Below the pieces are notes generated by a model, which saw only the letters and a list, made by a program, of their open reading frames with translations, had not been told where the DNA came from and did no database searches. From NCBI RefSeq assembly GCF_051857545.1, contig NZ_JBPZHB010000001.1, positions 987,094-1,051,093 on the forward strand: a stretch of DNA of 64,000 nt, given 5' to 3'. Shown one piece after another: positions 53,104-60,737 of the stretch (positions within the stretch are counted from its first letter, which is position 1; each line of letters begins with the position of its first letter). This DNA is from Larkinella sp051857545 (GTDB taxonomy: Bacteria > Bacteroidota > Bacteroidia > Cytophagales > Spirosomataceae). A program made the translations under genes and the position numbers.

Positions 53104-55062
53104 ATGATTTCTGAACCTTCCATTGTCGAAAATGCGTCGGGTCGTAAACCGGGTGAGCCGGTGCAATCGGCCATCACGTACGAAAAAATTCCGACGCACA
53201 TCTACGCCGATGCGAAAGATGCGTCCCGCGCCGTCGCCCACGAAATTGCGGATCTGATCCGCGCCAAACAGCAACAGGGCAAATTGTGTGTGCTGGGTCT
53301 GGCCACCGGCTCATCACCCAAAACGGTGTATGCCGAACTCATCCGGCAACACCGCGAAGAAGGCCTGAGTTTCCATAACGTGGTGACATTCAACCTGGAC
53401 GAATATTATCCGATGGAACCCGATTCGCTGCAAAGCTACGTGCGGTTTATGAAGGAGCAGTTGTTCGACCACGTCGATATTCCGGAAGGCAATTATCACA
53501 TTCCCGACGGAACCGTTCCGGTCAACAAAGTGGCCGAGTTCAGCCGGTCGTACGAAGAAAAAATTCAATCGTACGGGGGGCTGGATTTTCAACTGCTCGG
53601 CATCGGGGGTAATGGTCACATCGGTTTTAACGAACCGGGTTCGCTGATCAATTCACACACCCGCCTGATGATGCTCGATCACTCGACGCGGGCGGCTGCG
53701 GCCATGGATTTTGGGAGTCTGGTAAGAACCCCGAAAAAGGCCATTACGATGGGCGTTGCCGCCATTCTAAGCGCCCGGCGGGTGGTTCTGCTGGCTTGGG
53801 GTGAACGCAAAGCGCCGGTGATCCGGGCCGCTTTGGAAGGCACCGTTACCGAATCCATTCCGGCTTCGTACCTCCAAACCCACCCCAACGCCTTGTTTGT
53901 AATCGATCAGGCGGCCGCGTCGGACCTGACCCGGATGCAAACGCCCTGGCTCGTCGATACCGTTGAGTGGGACAACAGCATGGTTAAAAAAGCCGTGACG
54001 TACCTGTCACGCTCGCTGAAAAAACCGGTTCTGAAACTGACCAACAAAGATTACAACGACAACGGGATGAGCGACTTGCTGGCTCAGGTAGGCCAGGCAT
54101 ACGATCTGAACATCGACGTTTTCAATCAACTGCAACATACGATTACGGGTTGGCCGGGTGGCAAGCCCAATGCCGACGATACGAAGCGCCCCGAACGCGC
54201 CCTGCCCGCCAGCAAACGCTGCCTGATTTTCAGCCCGCACCCCGACGATGACATCATTTCGATGGGGGGAACCTTCCAGCGCCTGGTCGACCAGGGCCAC
54301 GAGGTTCACGTGGGGTACCAGACGTCCGGCAACATTGCCGTGGCCGATGACGAAGCCCTGCGGTTTGCGGATTATGTGGTGGACTTTAACGAGAAATTCG
54401 GAATCGACAGCCCCGAAGCAACCCAGATTTTTCGCGATGCGGCCGAGTTCCTGCGCGCCAAGAAAGACAGTGAAATGGATTCGACGGAAGTGCGGTACAT
54501 CAAAGGTTTGATCCGGAAAGGTGAGGCCAAATCGACCTGCCGGTTTGTCGGGATTCCGGTTGAAAACGCCCACTTTCTGAACATGCCGTTCTACGAAACC
54601 GGCAAAGTGGAGAAGAGTGCGCTGAGCGAAGCCGACATTCAGGTGGTGATGGACGTCATTAAACAGATAAAACCGCACCAGATTTATGCCGCCGGTGACC
54701 TTGCCGATCCGCACGGAACGCACAAAGTTTGCCTCGACGCCATCATGGAAGCCGTTCGCCGGTTGAAAAATGAGGACTTCATGCAGGATTGCTGGGTGTG
54801 GCTCTACCGCGGTGCCTGGGCCGAGTGGGATATCCACGAAATCGAAATGGCCGTTCCGATGTCGCCCGACCAGGTGATGCGCAAACGGCTCGGTATTTTC
54901 AAACACCAGTCGCAGAAAGACGGCGTGGTCTATCAGGGGTCCGATTCGCGGGAGTTCTGGCAACGCGCCGAAGAACGCAACCGGGCCACGGCTGGTTTGT
55001 ATAACCAGCTCGGTCTGGCCGAATACGAAGCGATGGAAGCCTTTGTACGCTGGAAATTTTAA
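53104..55062 (+). CDS. nagB: Glucosamine-6-phosphate deaminase fused to a PIG-L deacetylase-like domain
   Basis: From the ATG at 53104 the product is 652 residues (an earlier start at 53068 is poor). Residues about 20-290 are NagB: GLATGSSPKTVYAELIRQ, FNLDEYYPMEPDSLQSYVRF (about 96-115), GIGGNGHIGFNEPGSL (about 164-179) and TMGVAAILSARRVVLLAWG. From about 370 the PIG-L/LmbE fold begins with the metal motif CLIFSPHPDDDIISMGGTFQ (about 373-392), and a histidine for the metal lies in DLADPHGTHKVCLDAI (about 535-550). The first half converts glucosamine-6-phosphate to fructose-6-phosphate and ammonia; the second may deacetylate an amino sugar. Such fusions exist in Bacteroidota. Confidence 0.92.
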   Translation: MISEPSIVENASGRKPGEPVQSAITYEKIPTHIYADAKDASRAVAHEIADLIRAKQQQGKLCVLGLATGSSPKTVYAELIRQHREEGLSFHNVVTFNLDEYYPMEPDSLQSYVRFMKEQLFDHVDIPEGNYHIPDGTVPVNKVAEFSRSYEEKIQSYGGLDFQLLGIGGNGHIGFNEPGSLINSHTRLMMLDHSTRAAAAMDFGSLVRTPKKAITMGVAAILSARRVVLLAWGERKAPVIRAALEGTVTESIPASYLQTHPNALFVIDQAAASDLTRMQTPWLVDTVEWDNSMVKKAVTYLSRSLKKPVLKLTNKDYNDNGMSDLLAQVGQAYDLNIDVFNQLQHTITGWPGGKPNADDTKRPERALPASKRCLIFSPHPDDDIISMGGTFQRLVDQGHEVHVGYQTSGNIAVADDEALRFADYVVDFNEKFGIDSPEATQIFRDAAEFLRAKKDSEMDSTEVRYIKGLIRKGEAKSTCRFVGIPVENAHFLNMPFYETGKVEKSALSEADIQVVMDVIKQIKPHQIYAAGDLADPHGTHKVCLDAIMEAVRRLKNEDFMQDCWVWLYRGAWAEWDIHEIEMAVPMSPDQVMRKRLGIFKHQSQKDGVVYQGSDSREFWQRAEERNRATAGLYNQLGLAEYEAMEAFVRWKF

Positions 55063-55085
55063 CGTAGCCACGAACTTCTTTTGAC

Positions 55086-55122
55086 AAGCCCCAGCTCTTT
55101 ACCCGGCTGGGGCTTTTTTTTG
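55086..55122 (+). terminator. Intrinsic terminator of the NagB fusion gene
   Basis: AAGCCCCAGC (55086-55095) pairs with GCTGGGGCTT (55106-55115) over a 10-nt loop, followed by a run of T. 24 nt after the stop; a strong rho-independent terminator. Confidence 0.92.
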
Positions 55123-55180
55123 CCCGGCCAGCGGTTGAATCGTTTTAAGGCCGATAAGCGCCGGGATTCGGGTGCGCGGC

Positions 55181-55211
55181 TTTGAATCTGTCGGACCGGT
55201 GTCTATTTTTG
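55181..55211 (+). promoter_or_regulatory. Promoter of the methyltransferase-glycosyltransferase operon
   Basis: TTTG at 55181-55184, exactly 19 nt, then TATTTTTG at 55204-55211: a full Bacteroidota consensus. Because transcription should start near 55218, it rules out the GTG at 55172 as the start of the methyltransferase and favours the TTG at 55250. Confidence 0.78.
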
Positions 55212-55249
55212 TGACACGCGGGGCTGTCACCCGTTCAATCCCTACCAAC

Positions 55250-55990
55250 TTGACTTTAACCGACCGCGCCTTCTGGCTCAATTACTGGGAATCAAAAGAA
55301 GGGCTTATTTTCCAGATTCCGGACAAATACCCGTTTCTGCCCCTGATCCGGCAACTGGTGGCGGCTCACCCCATCCAGTCGGTGCTGGAACTGGGCGGTT
55401 TTCCGGGGTATTATTCGGTCTGGATGAAAAAACACCTGAACACCGATGCCACGCTGCTCGACTACGTTGTTCATCAGAAAATCCTGCATGAACTGGAAAA
55501 AGCGAACGGTTTGCCGGAACATTCCGTCGGCGTGATCGAAACCGATCTGTTTCAGTATTCGCCCCAACGCGGTTTTGACATGGTGACCTCGAACGGACTC
55601 ATCGAACACTTCGACGACACGGCGGTTATTCTCGAAAAACACGTTGAATCGCTGAATCCCGGCGGTTTGTTACTCGTTACTCTGCCCAACTTCCGGGGGT
55701 TGAACGGCTGGTTTCAGAAGACCTTCGATCCGGAAAACTACGCCAAACACAACATCCGGTCGATGGATTTGGAACTGCTCCGAACCACCAGCGAACGGCT
55801 GGGTCTGAAAAATATCAAGGTCTACTACGACGGGCGGTTTATGCTCTGGTTTGAGCGTGAATCCGAAAAACCGCTGCTGGGTCGCCTGCTCCGAAAGCTC
55901 CTATGGCTTCCGCTGAAAGTGTTTTTCAAACTGGTTCCGGTTGAAACCAAAACGTTTTCGCCCTACATCGTTTTGACGGCTACCAAATGA
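55250..55990 (+). CDS. Class I SAM-dependent methyltransferase
   Basis: About 246 residues from the TTG at 55250, chosen because a strong promoter lies at 55181-55211; the same frame is open from a GTG at 55172. The Rossmann core has motif I VLELGGFPGYYSVWM (SAM-binding glycines), FDMVTSNGLIEHFDDTAVIL with the acidic residue after strand 4, and SLNPGGLLLVTLPNFRGLNG. A C-terminal amphipathic stretch (LLRKLLWLPLKVFFKLVP) may touch the membrane. The stop overlaps the ATG of the next gene (glycosyltransferase) by 4 nt, so it probably modifies a surface glycan or its lipid-linked precursor. Confidence 0.82.
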   Translation: MTLTDRAFWLNYWESKEGLIFQIPDKYPFLPLIRQLVAAHPIQSVLELGGFPGYYSVWMKKHLNTDATLLDYVVHQKILHELEKANGLPEHSVGVIETDLFQYSPQRGFDMVTSNGLIEHFDDTAVILEKHVESLNPGGLLLVTLPNFRGLNGWFQKTFDPENYAKHNIRSMDLELLRTTSERLGLKNIKVYYDGRFMLWFERESEKPLLGRLLRKLLWLPLKVFFKLVPVETKTFSPYIVLTATK

Positions 55991-57276
55991 AGGTTCTGCA
56001 CCTGAGCACGTTTCATCAGTTTGGCGGGGCGGCCATTGCCGCCAACCGGATCAATCAGGCGCTGAACCGGGCCGGTTTTTCGTCCGCTATGCTGGTGGCC
56101 GACACGTCGGTGGTCGAACCGTTTGTGACGTCGCTCGCCCAAACGCCCTGGCAAAAACGCTGGCACACCGCCCGGTTTGCGCTCGACCGCCTGACCTTTA
56201 TGCCCTTCGAACGCAGCCGCGACGTCCGGTTTGCCTTCTCGCCTGCCCTGGTCGGTACCGACATTAGCCAGCATCCGCTTGTGCAACAGGCTGACATTCT
56301 GCACCTTCACTGGACTTCGTTTGGTTTCTTATCGACCCGATCGTTGAACAAGTTGTTTGCGTTGCAAAAACCGGTCGTCTGGACGATGCACGACATGTGG
56401 GCCTTCACGGGTGGCTGCCACCACAGCGGCACCTGCGAGGGCTACCAACACCACTGCGGTAACTGCCCGTTCCTCCGGACGGCTGCGCCCGACGACCTCT
56501 CCCACAGCGGTTGGCTCCGCAAGCAAACGGCGTATCAAAACGCCCGGCTGACGCCGGTAGGATGCAGCCAGTGGCTGGCGAACCGGGCGCGGCAAAGCAG
56601 CTTGTTTGGTAAATTAGTGGTTCAATCGATTCCGAATCCACTGGATACCAAGGTGTTCGTTCCGGTTCCGAAAGCCGTTGCCCGCTGGGAATTGAAACTG
56701 CCGGATCACAAACGGTTTATTCTTTTTGCCGCTACGAAAGTATCGGCGGTGGGCAAAGGCTTTTCGTATTTCCAGAAAGCCCTGGGGTTGTTGCGACAGC
56801 AACTGGCGCAGCCCGACGATGTGGAACTGCTGATTTTCGGAGCGGGCGACGAAAGTTTGTTGCAGGAATTACCGTTCAACTACCACTTTCTCGGTTCCCT
56901 GAACAGTGTGCAGCAGATCGTCACAGCCTACAGTGCCGCTGATTTGTTCGTCATTCCGTCGCTGGAAGAAAATCTGCCCAACACCATCATGGAGTCGATG
57001 GCCTGCGGAACACCCGTGGTCGGTTTTGAGGTGGGCGGCATTCCGGAAATGGTTCAGCATCAGCAGACGGGTTATCTGGTCAACTACCGCTCGGTCGAGG
57101 ATCTGGCCAACGGCATTCAGTGGGTGCTGGAACAATCCGAAACCGCTTTTCAGCAACTGTCGGCAAACGCCCGAAACCATGTAGTGATGCACTATGACGA
57201 AACCGTGGTAGCCCGGCGCTACATCGATCTCTACGAACAAAAAATTGCCCCTAAATCCCCTAAAGGGGACTTTTAG
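55987..57276 (+). CDS. GT4-family glycosyltransferase
   Basis: The 429-residue protein is a GT-B retaining glycosyltransferase: KVLHLSTFHQFGGAAIAANR (2-21) at the acceptor side, WTMHDMWAFTGGCHHSGTCE (about 131-150, the H-D-x-W motif with a Cys-rich loop), a donor domain with ILFAATKVSAVGKGFSYFQK and the EX7E motif in VIPSLEENLPNTIMESMACGTPVVGFE (about 320-345). The last nine residues (APKSPKGDF) are encoded by one arm of a 30-bp inverted repeat, so the natural C-terminus may have been shorter. It overlaps the methyltransferase gene by 4 nt and should work on the same glycan. Confidence 0.92.
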   Translation: MKVLHLSTFHQFGGAAIAANRINQALNRAGFSSAMLVADTSVVEPFVTSLAQTPWQKRWHTARFALDRLTFMPFERSRDVRFAFSPALVGTDISQHPLVQQADILHLHWTSFGFLSTRSLNKLFALQKPVVWTMHDMWAFTGGCHHSGTCEGYQHHCGNCPFLRTAAPDDLSHSGWLRKQTAYQNARLTPVGCSQWLANRARQSSLFGKLVVQSIPNPLDTKVFVPVPKAVARWELKLPDHKRFILFAATKVSAVGKGFSYFQKALGLLRQQLAQPDDVELLIFGAGDESLLQELPFNYHFLGSLNSVQQIVTAYSAADLFVIPSLEENLPNTIMESMACGTPVVGFEVGGIPEMVQHQQTGYLVNYRSVEDLANGIQWVLEQSETAFQQLSANARNHVVMHYDETVVARRYIDLYEQKIAPKSPKGDF

Positions 57277-57326
57277 ATCCGGAATCAGATGCGTCCAAGT
57301 CCCCTTTAGGGGATTTAGGGGCAATT
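57243..57326. repeat. 30-bp perfect inverted repeat (CCCCTAAATCCCC type), shared terminator
   Basis: Arms 57243-57272 and 57297-57326 are perfectly complementary over 30 bp around a 24-nt loop. The left arm encodes the last residues of the glycosyltransferase; the right arm reaches into the stop codon of the convergent methyltransferase. It probably ends both transcripts. Confidence 0.93.
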
Positions 57327-58062
57327 AGAAAATAGCCAGATCGGTTTTCTTGCGGCACAACACTGCAAACGCGCTCGGTTTGATTTTTCGCAGGGCCGGA
57401 ACGGATTTCAGGATTTGGGTTTTCAGCCAGATCGCCCAGAAAGCCAACGTGTTGGGAGCTGAATGGCGAATGGCGGCCGTGTCGTAGAAAACGCTGTGTT
57501 CGGCCAGAATTTCGAACCCTTCGGATTTAAGCAGAAACTTGAACAGCGAGGGCGTGAAAATATTGATGTGACCGTACGACAGGAAGTGATCGGTTTTTTT
57601 GTCGACAAAAAAGCTGAAGTCAATCGGTACTTCAAAAAACTGGTATTCCGAAACCCGGGCGATTTCACGCAGCAAAAGCCGCGGATGTTCCACGTGTTCG
57701 ATCACGTGTGAGCAAGTCGCCAACGGGAATTCTTTCGGCCCATACGGTATTTTGTAGCCATCGAATAGCTGCACATTCTGCAACGACGACAGGCCCCGCT
57801 CCCGGATTCGGCTGGCGCCACTTTCCGAGATTTCGAGGGAATACATCGCCGGCGAAAACCGGTTCTGGTCGAGTTGCTGCAAAACCGCCCCGTCGCCGGA
57901 ACCGACATCCAGCATCTTCGGAAAGTTGTAGGATTGACACAGACGGCGAATGGTTTCGGCCTTCATCCGGGCGCCCATATTCCGCCAGGTGCGGTCAGAA
58001 TCAGCGTATTGTGACCGGTATGCGTCCTGAAGTGCCGATGAGGTTGTTGAATTCGTTTCCAT
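57325..58062 (-). CDS. Class I SAM-dependent methyltransferase, second
   Basis: The 245-residue protein has the methyltransferase core: MLDVGSGDGAVLQQLDQNRF (motif I near 49-68), YSLEISESGASRIRERG (about 74-90) and FPLATCSHVIEHVEHPRLLL (about 117-136). SYGHINIFTPSLFKFLLKSE (about 163-182) is the common C-terminal region of surface-sugar methyltransferases. It has no signal peptide. It converges on the glycosyltransferase and diverges from the GT2 gene, inside a small glycan cluster. The substrate is not evident. Confidence 0.88.
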   Translation of the reverse strand: METNSTTSSALQDAYRSQYADSDRTWRNMGARMKAETIRRLCQSYNFPKMLDVGSGDGAVLQQLDQNRFSPAMYSLEISESGASRIRERGLSSLQNVQLFDGYKIPYGPKEFPLATCSHVIEHVEHPRLLLREIARVSEYQFFEVPIDFSFFVDKKTDHFLSYGHINIFTPSLFKFLLKSEGFEILAEHSVFYDTAAIRHSAPNTLAFWAIWLKTQILKSVPALRKIKPSAFAVLCRKKTDLAIF

Positions 58063-58121
58063 TCAGCCGTTGGTTAGCACGTAAAATTACCGTTTTTTTG
58101 TGAATTGCCCGCGCTCTTACT

Positions 58122-58868
58122 ATGCCCTTACTTTCCATCATCACCATCACCTACAACGCCGAACGCTTTCTGGAGCGCACCATTCAGAGCCTGTTGGCCA
58201 ACCAACCGGGCGCCGAGGTGGAGTACCTGATCATCGATGGCAACTCCAAAGACGGGACACTGGACATCGTGCGGCAGTACGAAAAGCACATCACCCACTG
58301 GATTTCGGAACCCGATCGCGGGTTGTATGACGCCATGAACAAAGGCCAGCAACGGGCCACGGGCGACTACGTCTGGTTTATGAATGCCGGTGATGAGCTT
58401 CACGACGGAGCGGTTTTGTCGAAGCTCCTGAACCAGATCCGGAACAATCCCGCCGATGTCTATTACAGCGACGCACTGTTTGTGGACGACCACGGCAAAG
58501 CCCTGGGATTACGCAGCCAAATTACGCCCCACGTCCTGCCCCACCACCTGAGCTGGCGCGACATGGCCCTGGGAATGAAGGTCTGTCACCAGGCGTTTAT
58601 TGCCCGCCGAACGCTGGCCCCGCCCTTTCGAATCGACAACCTTAGCGCGGACATCGATTGGGAGATTCGCTGTCTGAAAACCGCTCAGAAAGTTGTTATG
58701 CTCGATTTTGTCTTGTGTAAGTATCTGGTCGGCGGTTTGTCGGTTCAACGGCACCGGCAGTCGCTCCGGGATCGGTTCACCGTGTTGGCCGATCATTTCG
58801 GCGTGGCAACGACCTTGTGGAACCACGTCCGGATTGTGGCCCGGGCGGTGCGGTTTCGGATTTGCTGA
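58122..58868 (+). CDS. GT2-family glycosyltransferase
   Basis: The 248-residue protein is a GT-A inverting enzyme: LLSIITITYNAERFLERTIQ (3-22), VEYLIIDGNSKDGTLDIVRQ (about 34-53), HWISEPDRGLYDAMNKGQQR (about 60-79) and the DXD-like MNAGDELHD (about 87-95). It is short, without C-terminal membrane helices, as in many capsule and O-antigen transferases related to WcaA/WbnJ. The stop touches that of convergent TreZ directly (58868 against 58869). It likely adds a sugar to a surface glycan with the neighbouring GT4. Confidence 0.92.
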   Translation: MPLLSIITITYNAERFLERTIQSLLANQPGAEVEYLIIDGNSKDGTLDIVRQYEKHITHWISEPDRGLYDAMNKGQQRATGDYVWFMNAGDELHDGAVLSKLLNQIRNNPADVYYSDALFVDDHGKALGLRSQITPHVLPHHLSWRDMALGMKVCHQAFIARRTLAPPFRIDNLSADIDWEIRCLKTAQKVVMLDFVLCKYLVGGLSVQRHRQSLRDRFTVLADHFGVATTLWNHVRIVARAVRFRIC

Positions 58869-60731
58869 CTAGAAAGGGCTCGCTGCCGGTCCGTGGGTGC
58901 GATACAAGGTAACACTACACGGCGGCAGGTTGATCGGCTGACCCGGTTCGGCCTGTGCGGGCAACAGCGCGGTTTCTGACGTGACAACTTCCTGCCACGT
59001 TGGGTCTTTCGAATCCAGGATCTTGTCCCAGGCTGGTGCCCAGGTGGGCAGTGCGTACGAAACAGGTTCGTCGGAGAGGTTAAACAGGCAAAGGATATGC
59101 GATTGGCCGTCGGCGGTTTGGCGATTCAGAACAAAGCCGGATTGCCCCAAAACCGTAACCCGGAGGTCATTTTTGGCGACGTTCTGCAACACCGGTTCGG
59201 TTCGGCGCAGTTCGATCAGCGTCCGGTGCCACTCGAGCATAATCCGGTGTTTGCCTTCCGTACGTTTTTCCCATTGCAGAACAGAGTCGGTAAACGTCGC
59301 TTTGTCGAAGGGATCTTTCGGGTCGTCGGTCCAGCCAAAAGAAGCAAACTCATCCCGACGGCCTTCCTGAACCGCCCGGATCAGTGCTTCTTCGGAGTGA
59401 TCGACAAAATAATAGAAGGGGGCCTCTTCGGCGTATTCTTCCCCCATGAACAGTAGTGGCACATACGGTGACAGCAAAACGGCGGCTGCGGCCACTTTTT
59501 GCCGCTCGAAATCAACCAGCACCGACAGCCGTTCGCCCCCCACGCGGTTGCCGACCTGATCGTGGTTCATATTAAAAACCACAAACTGGTCGCCCGGCAG
59601 GCCCGCCGATGAAGCCCCGAACTTCCGTTTTCGGAAAGAAGCATATTCCCCACTGACCACAAAACCATCGGTGTAGGCTTTGGCCAGTTGCTCCATCTGG
59701 CCGAAATCGCCGTAGCGATCTTTGCCTTCTTTATGAATCAAAACGTACAGTGCGTGGTGAAAATCGTCGAGCCACTGGGCATCGAAACCGAAACCGCCCA
59801 TTTCGGGTGATTTGATGACGCGCGGGTCGTTCAGGTCAGATTCGGCCACCAGATGCAACGAACGTCCCAGCCGCTTCTCCAGTACCTTGACTTCGTGATG
59901 AACCTGTTCCCAGATGTGGAAAGCACCCATATCGAACACCGCATGAATGGCATCGAACCGGAGCCCGTCGATGTGGTAATGCTCAAACCAGTGCAGCGGA
60001 TTGTTGGAGAAATAATCCCGCACCCCATCCGACCATTCGTCGTCGAAATTGATGGCGTCGCCCCAGGGCGTGTGGTATTTGGAATTGAAATAAGGCCCAA
60101 ACCGGCTGAAATAATTGCCTTCGGGACCCATGTGGTTGTAGACCACGTCCAGAAAAACCGCCATGCCGCGGGCGTGGCAGGCATCCACCAGTTTTTTCAA
60201 TCCATCCGGGCCACCGTAGGAATTCTGAACCGAGTAGAGGTAGACGCCGTCGTAGCCCCAATTGCGGGTGCCGGGAAACTGGGCGACAGGCAGGATTTCC
60301 AACGCGTTAATGCCGGTTTCCATCAACGCATCGAGCCGGGGAATGATGGCTTCGAACGTGCCTTCGGGCGTAAACGTGCCGACGTGCAGTTCATACAGAA
60401 TCAGATCGCAGAAGGGGAGGCCCCGCCAGTTCTGATCCTGCCAGGCATGGGCAGCATGGTCGATCACCGCCGAGGGGCCGTGGACGCCTTCGGGCTGAAA
60501 ATGAGAGGCCGGATCGGAGTAGGCTTTCCCGCCGTCCGGTTTGAAAAAATACCGCGTACCTGGCTGAACATCCGTCACTTCCACGCAAAAATAACCCCAT
60601 TCCACGCGTTGCATGGGAATTTGGCGTTCGCCAGGGTCGAGAAGTTGGAGCGTCATGGATTCTTTCTCCGGCGCCCAAACCGAAAAAATACAGGAACCGT
60701 TACCGGTATAGTTTGCACCAATGTTTTTCAT
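58869..60731 (-). CDS. treZ: Malto-oligosyltrehalose trehalohydrolase
   Basis: The 620-residue GH13 enzyme releases trehalose from malto-oligosyltrehalose made by TreY. An N-terminal CBM48-type domain (about 1-95) precedes the barrel: LYELHVGTFTPEGTFEAIIP (about 113-132), MAVFLDVVYNHMGPEGNYFS (region I), IDGLRFDAIHAVFDMG (about 252-267, nucleophile Asp), HLVAESDLNDPR (about 293-304, acid/base Glu) and VFNMNHDQVGNR (about 386-397, third Asp). It begins 6 nt after the stop of the GH13 glucosidase gene upstream, in one operon. TreY is fused to MalQ about 28 kb away. Confidence 0.95.
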   Translation of the reverse strand: MKNIGANYTGNGSCIFSVWAPEKESMTLQLLDPGERQIPMQRVEWGYFCVEVTDVQPGTRYFFKPDGGKAYSDPASHFQPEGVHGPSAVIDHAAHAWQDQNWRGLPFCDLILYELHVGTFTPEGTFEAIIPRLDALMETGINALEILPVAQFPGTRNWGYDGVYLYSVQNSYGGPDGLKKLVDACHARGMAVFLDVVYNHMGPEGNYFSRFGPYFNSKYHTPWGDAINFDDEWSDGVRDYFSNNPLHWFEHYHIDGLRFDAIHAVFDMGAFHIWEQVHHEVKVLEKRLGRSLHLVAESDLNDPRVIKSPEMGGFGFDAQWLDDFHHALYVLIHKEGKDRYGDFGQMEQLAKAYTDGFVVSGEYASFRKRKFGASSAGLPGDQFVVFNMNHDQVGNRVGGERLSVLVDFERQKVAAAAVLLSPYVPLLFMGEEYAEEAPFYYFVDHSEEALIRAVQEGRRDEFASFGWTDDPKDPFDKATFTDSVLQWEKRTEGKHRIMLEWHRTLIELRRTEPVLQNVAKNDLRVTVLGQSGFVLNRQTADGQSHILCLFNLSDEPVSYALPTWAPAWDKILDSKDPTWQEVVTSETALLPAQAEPGQPINLPPCSVTLYRTHGPAASPF

Positions 60732-60737
60732 AATCGT

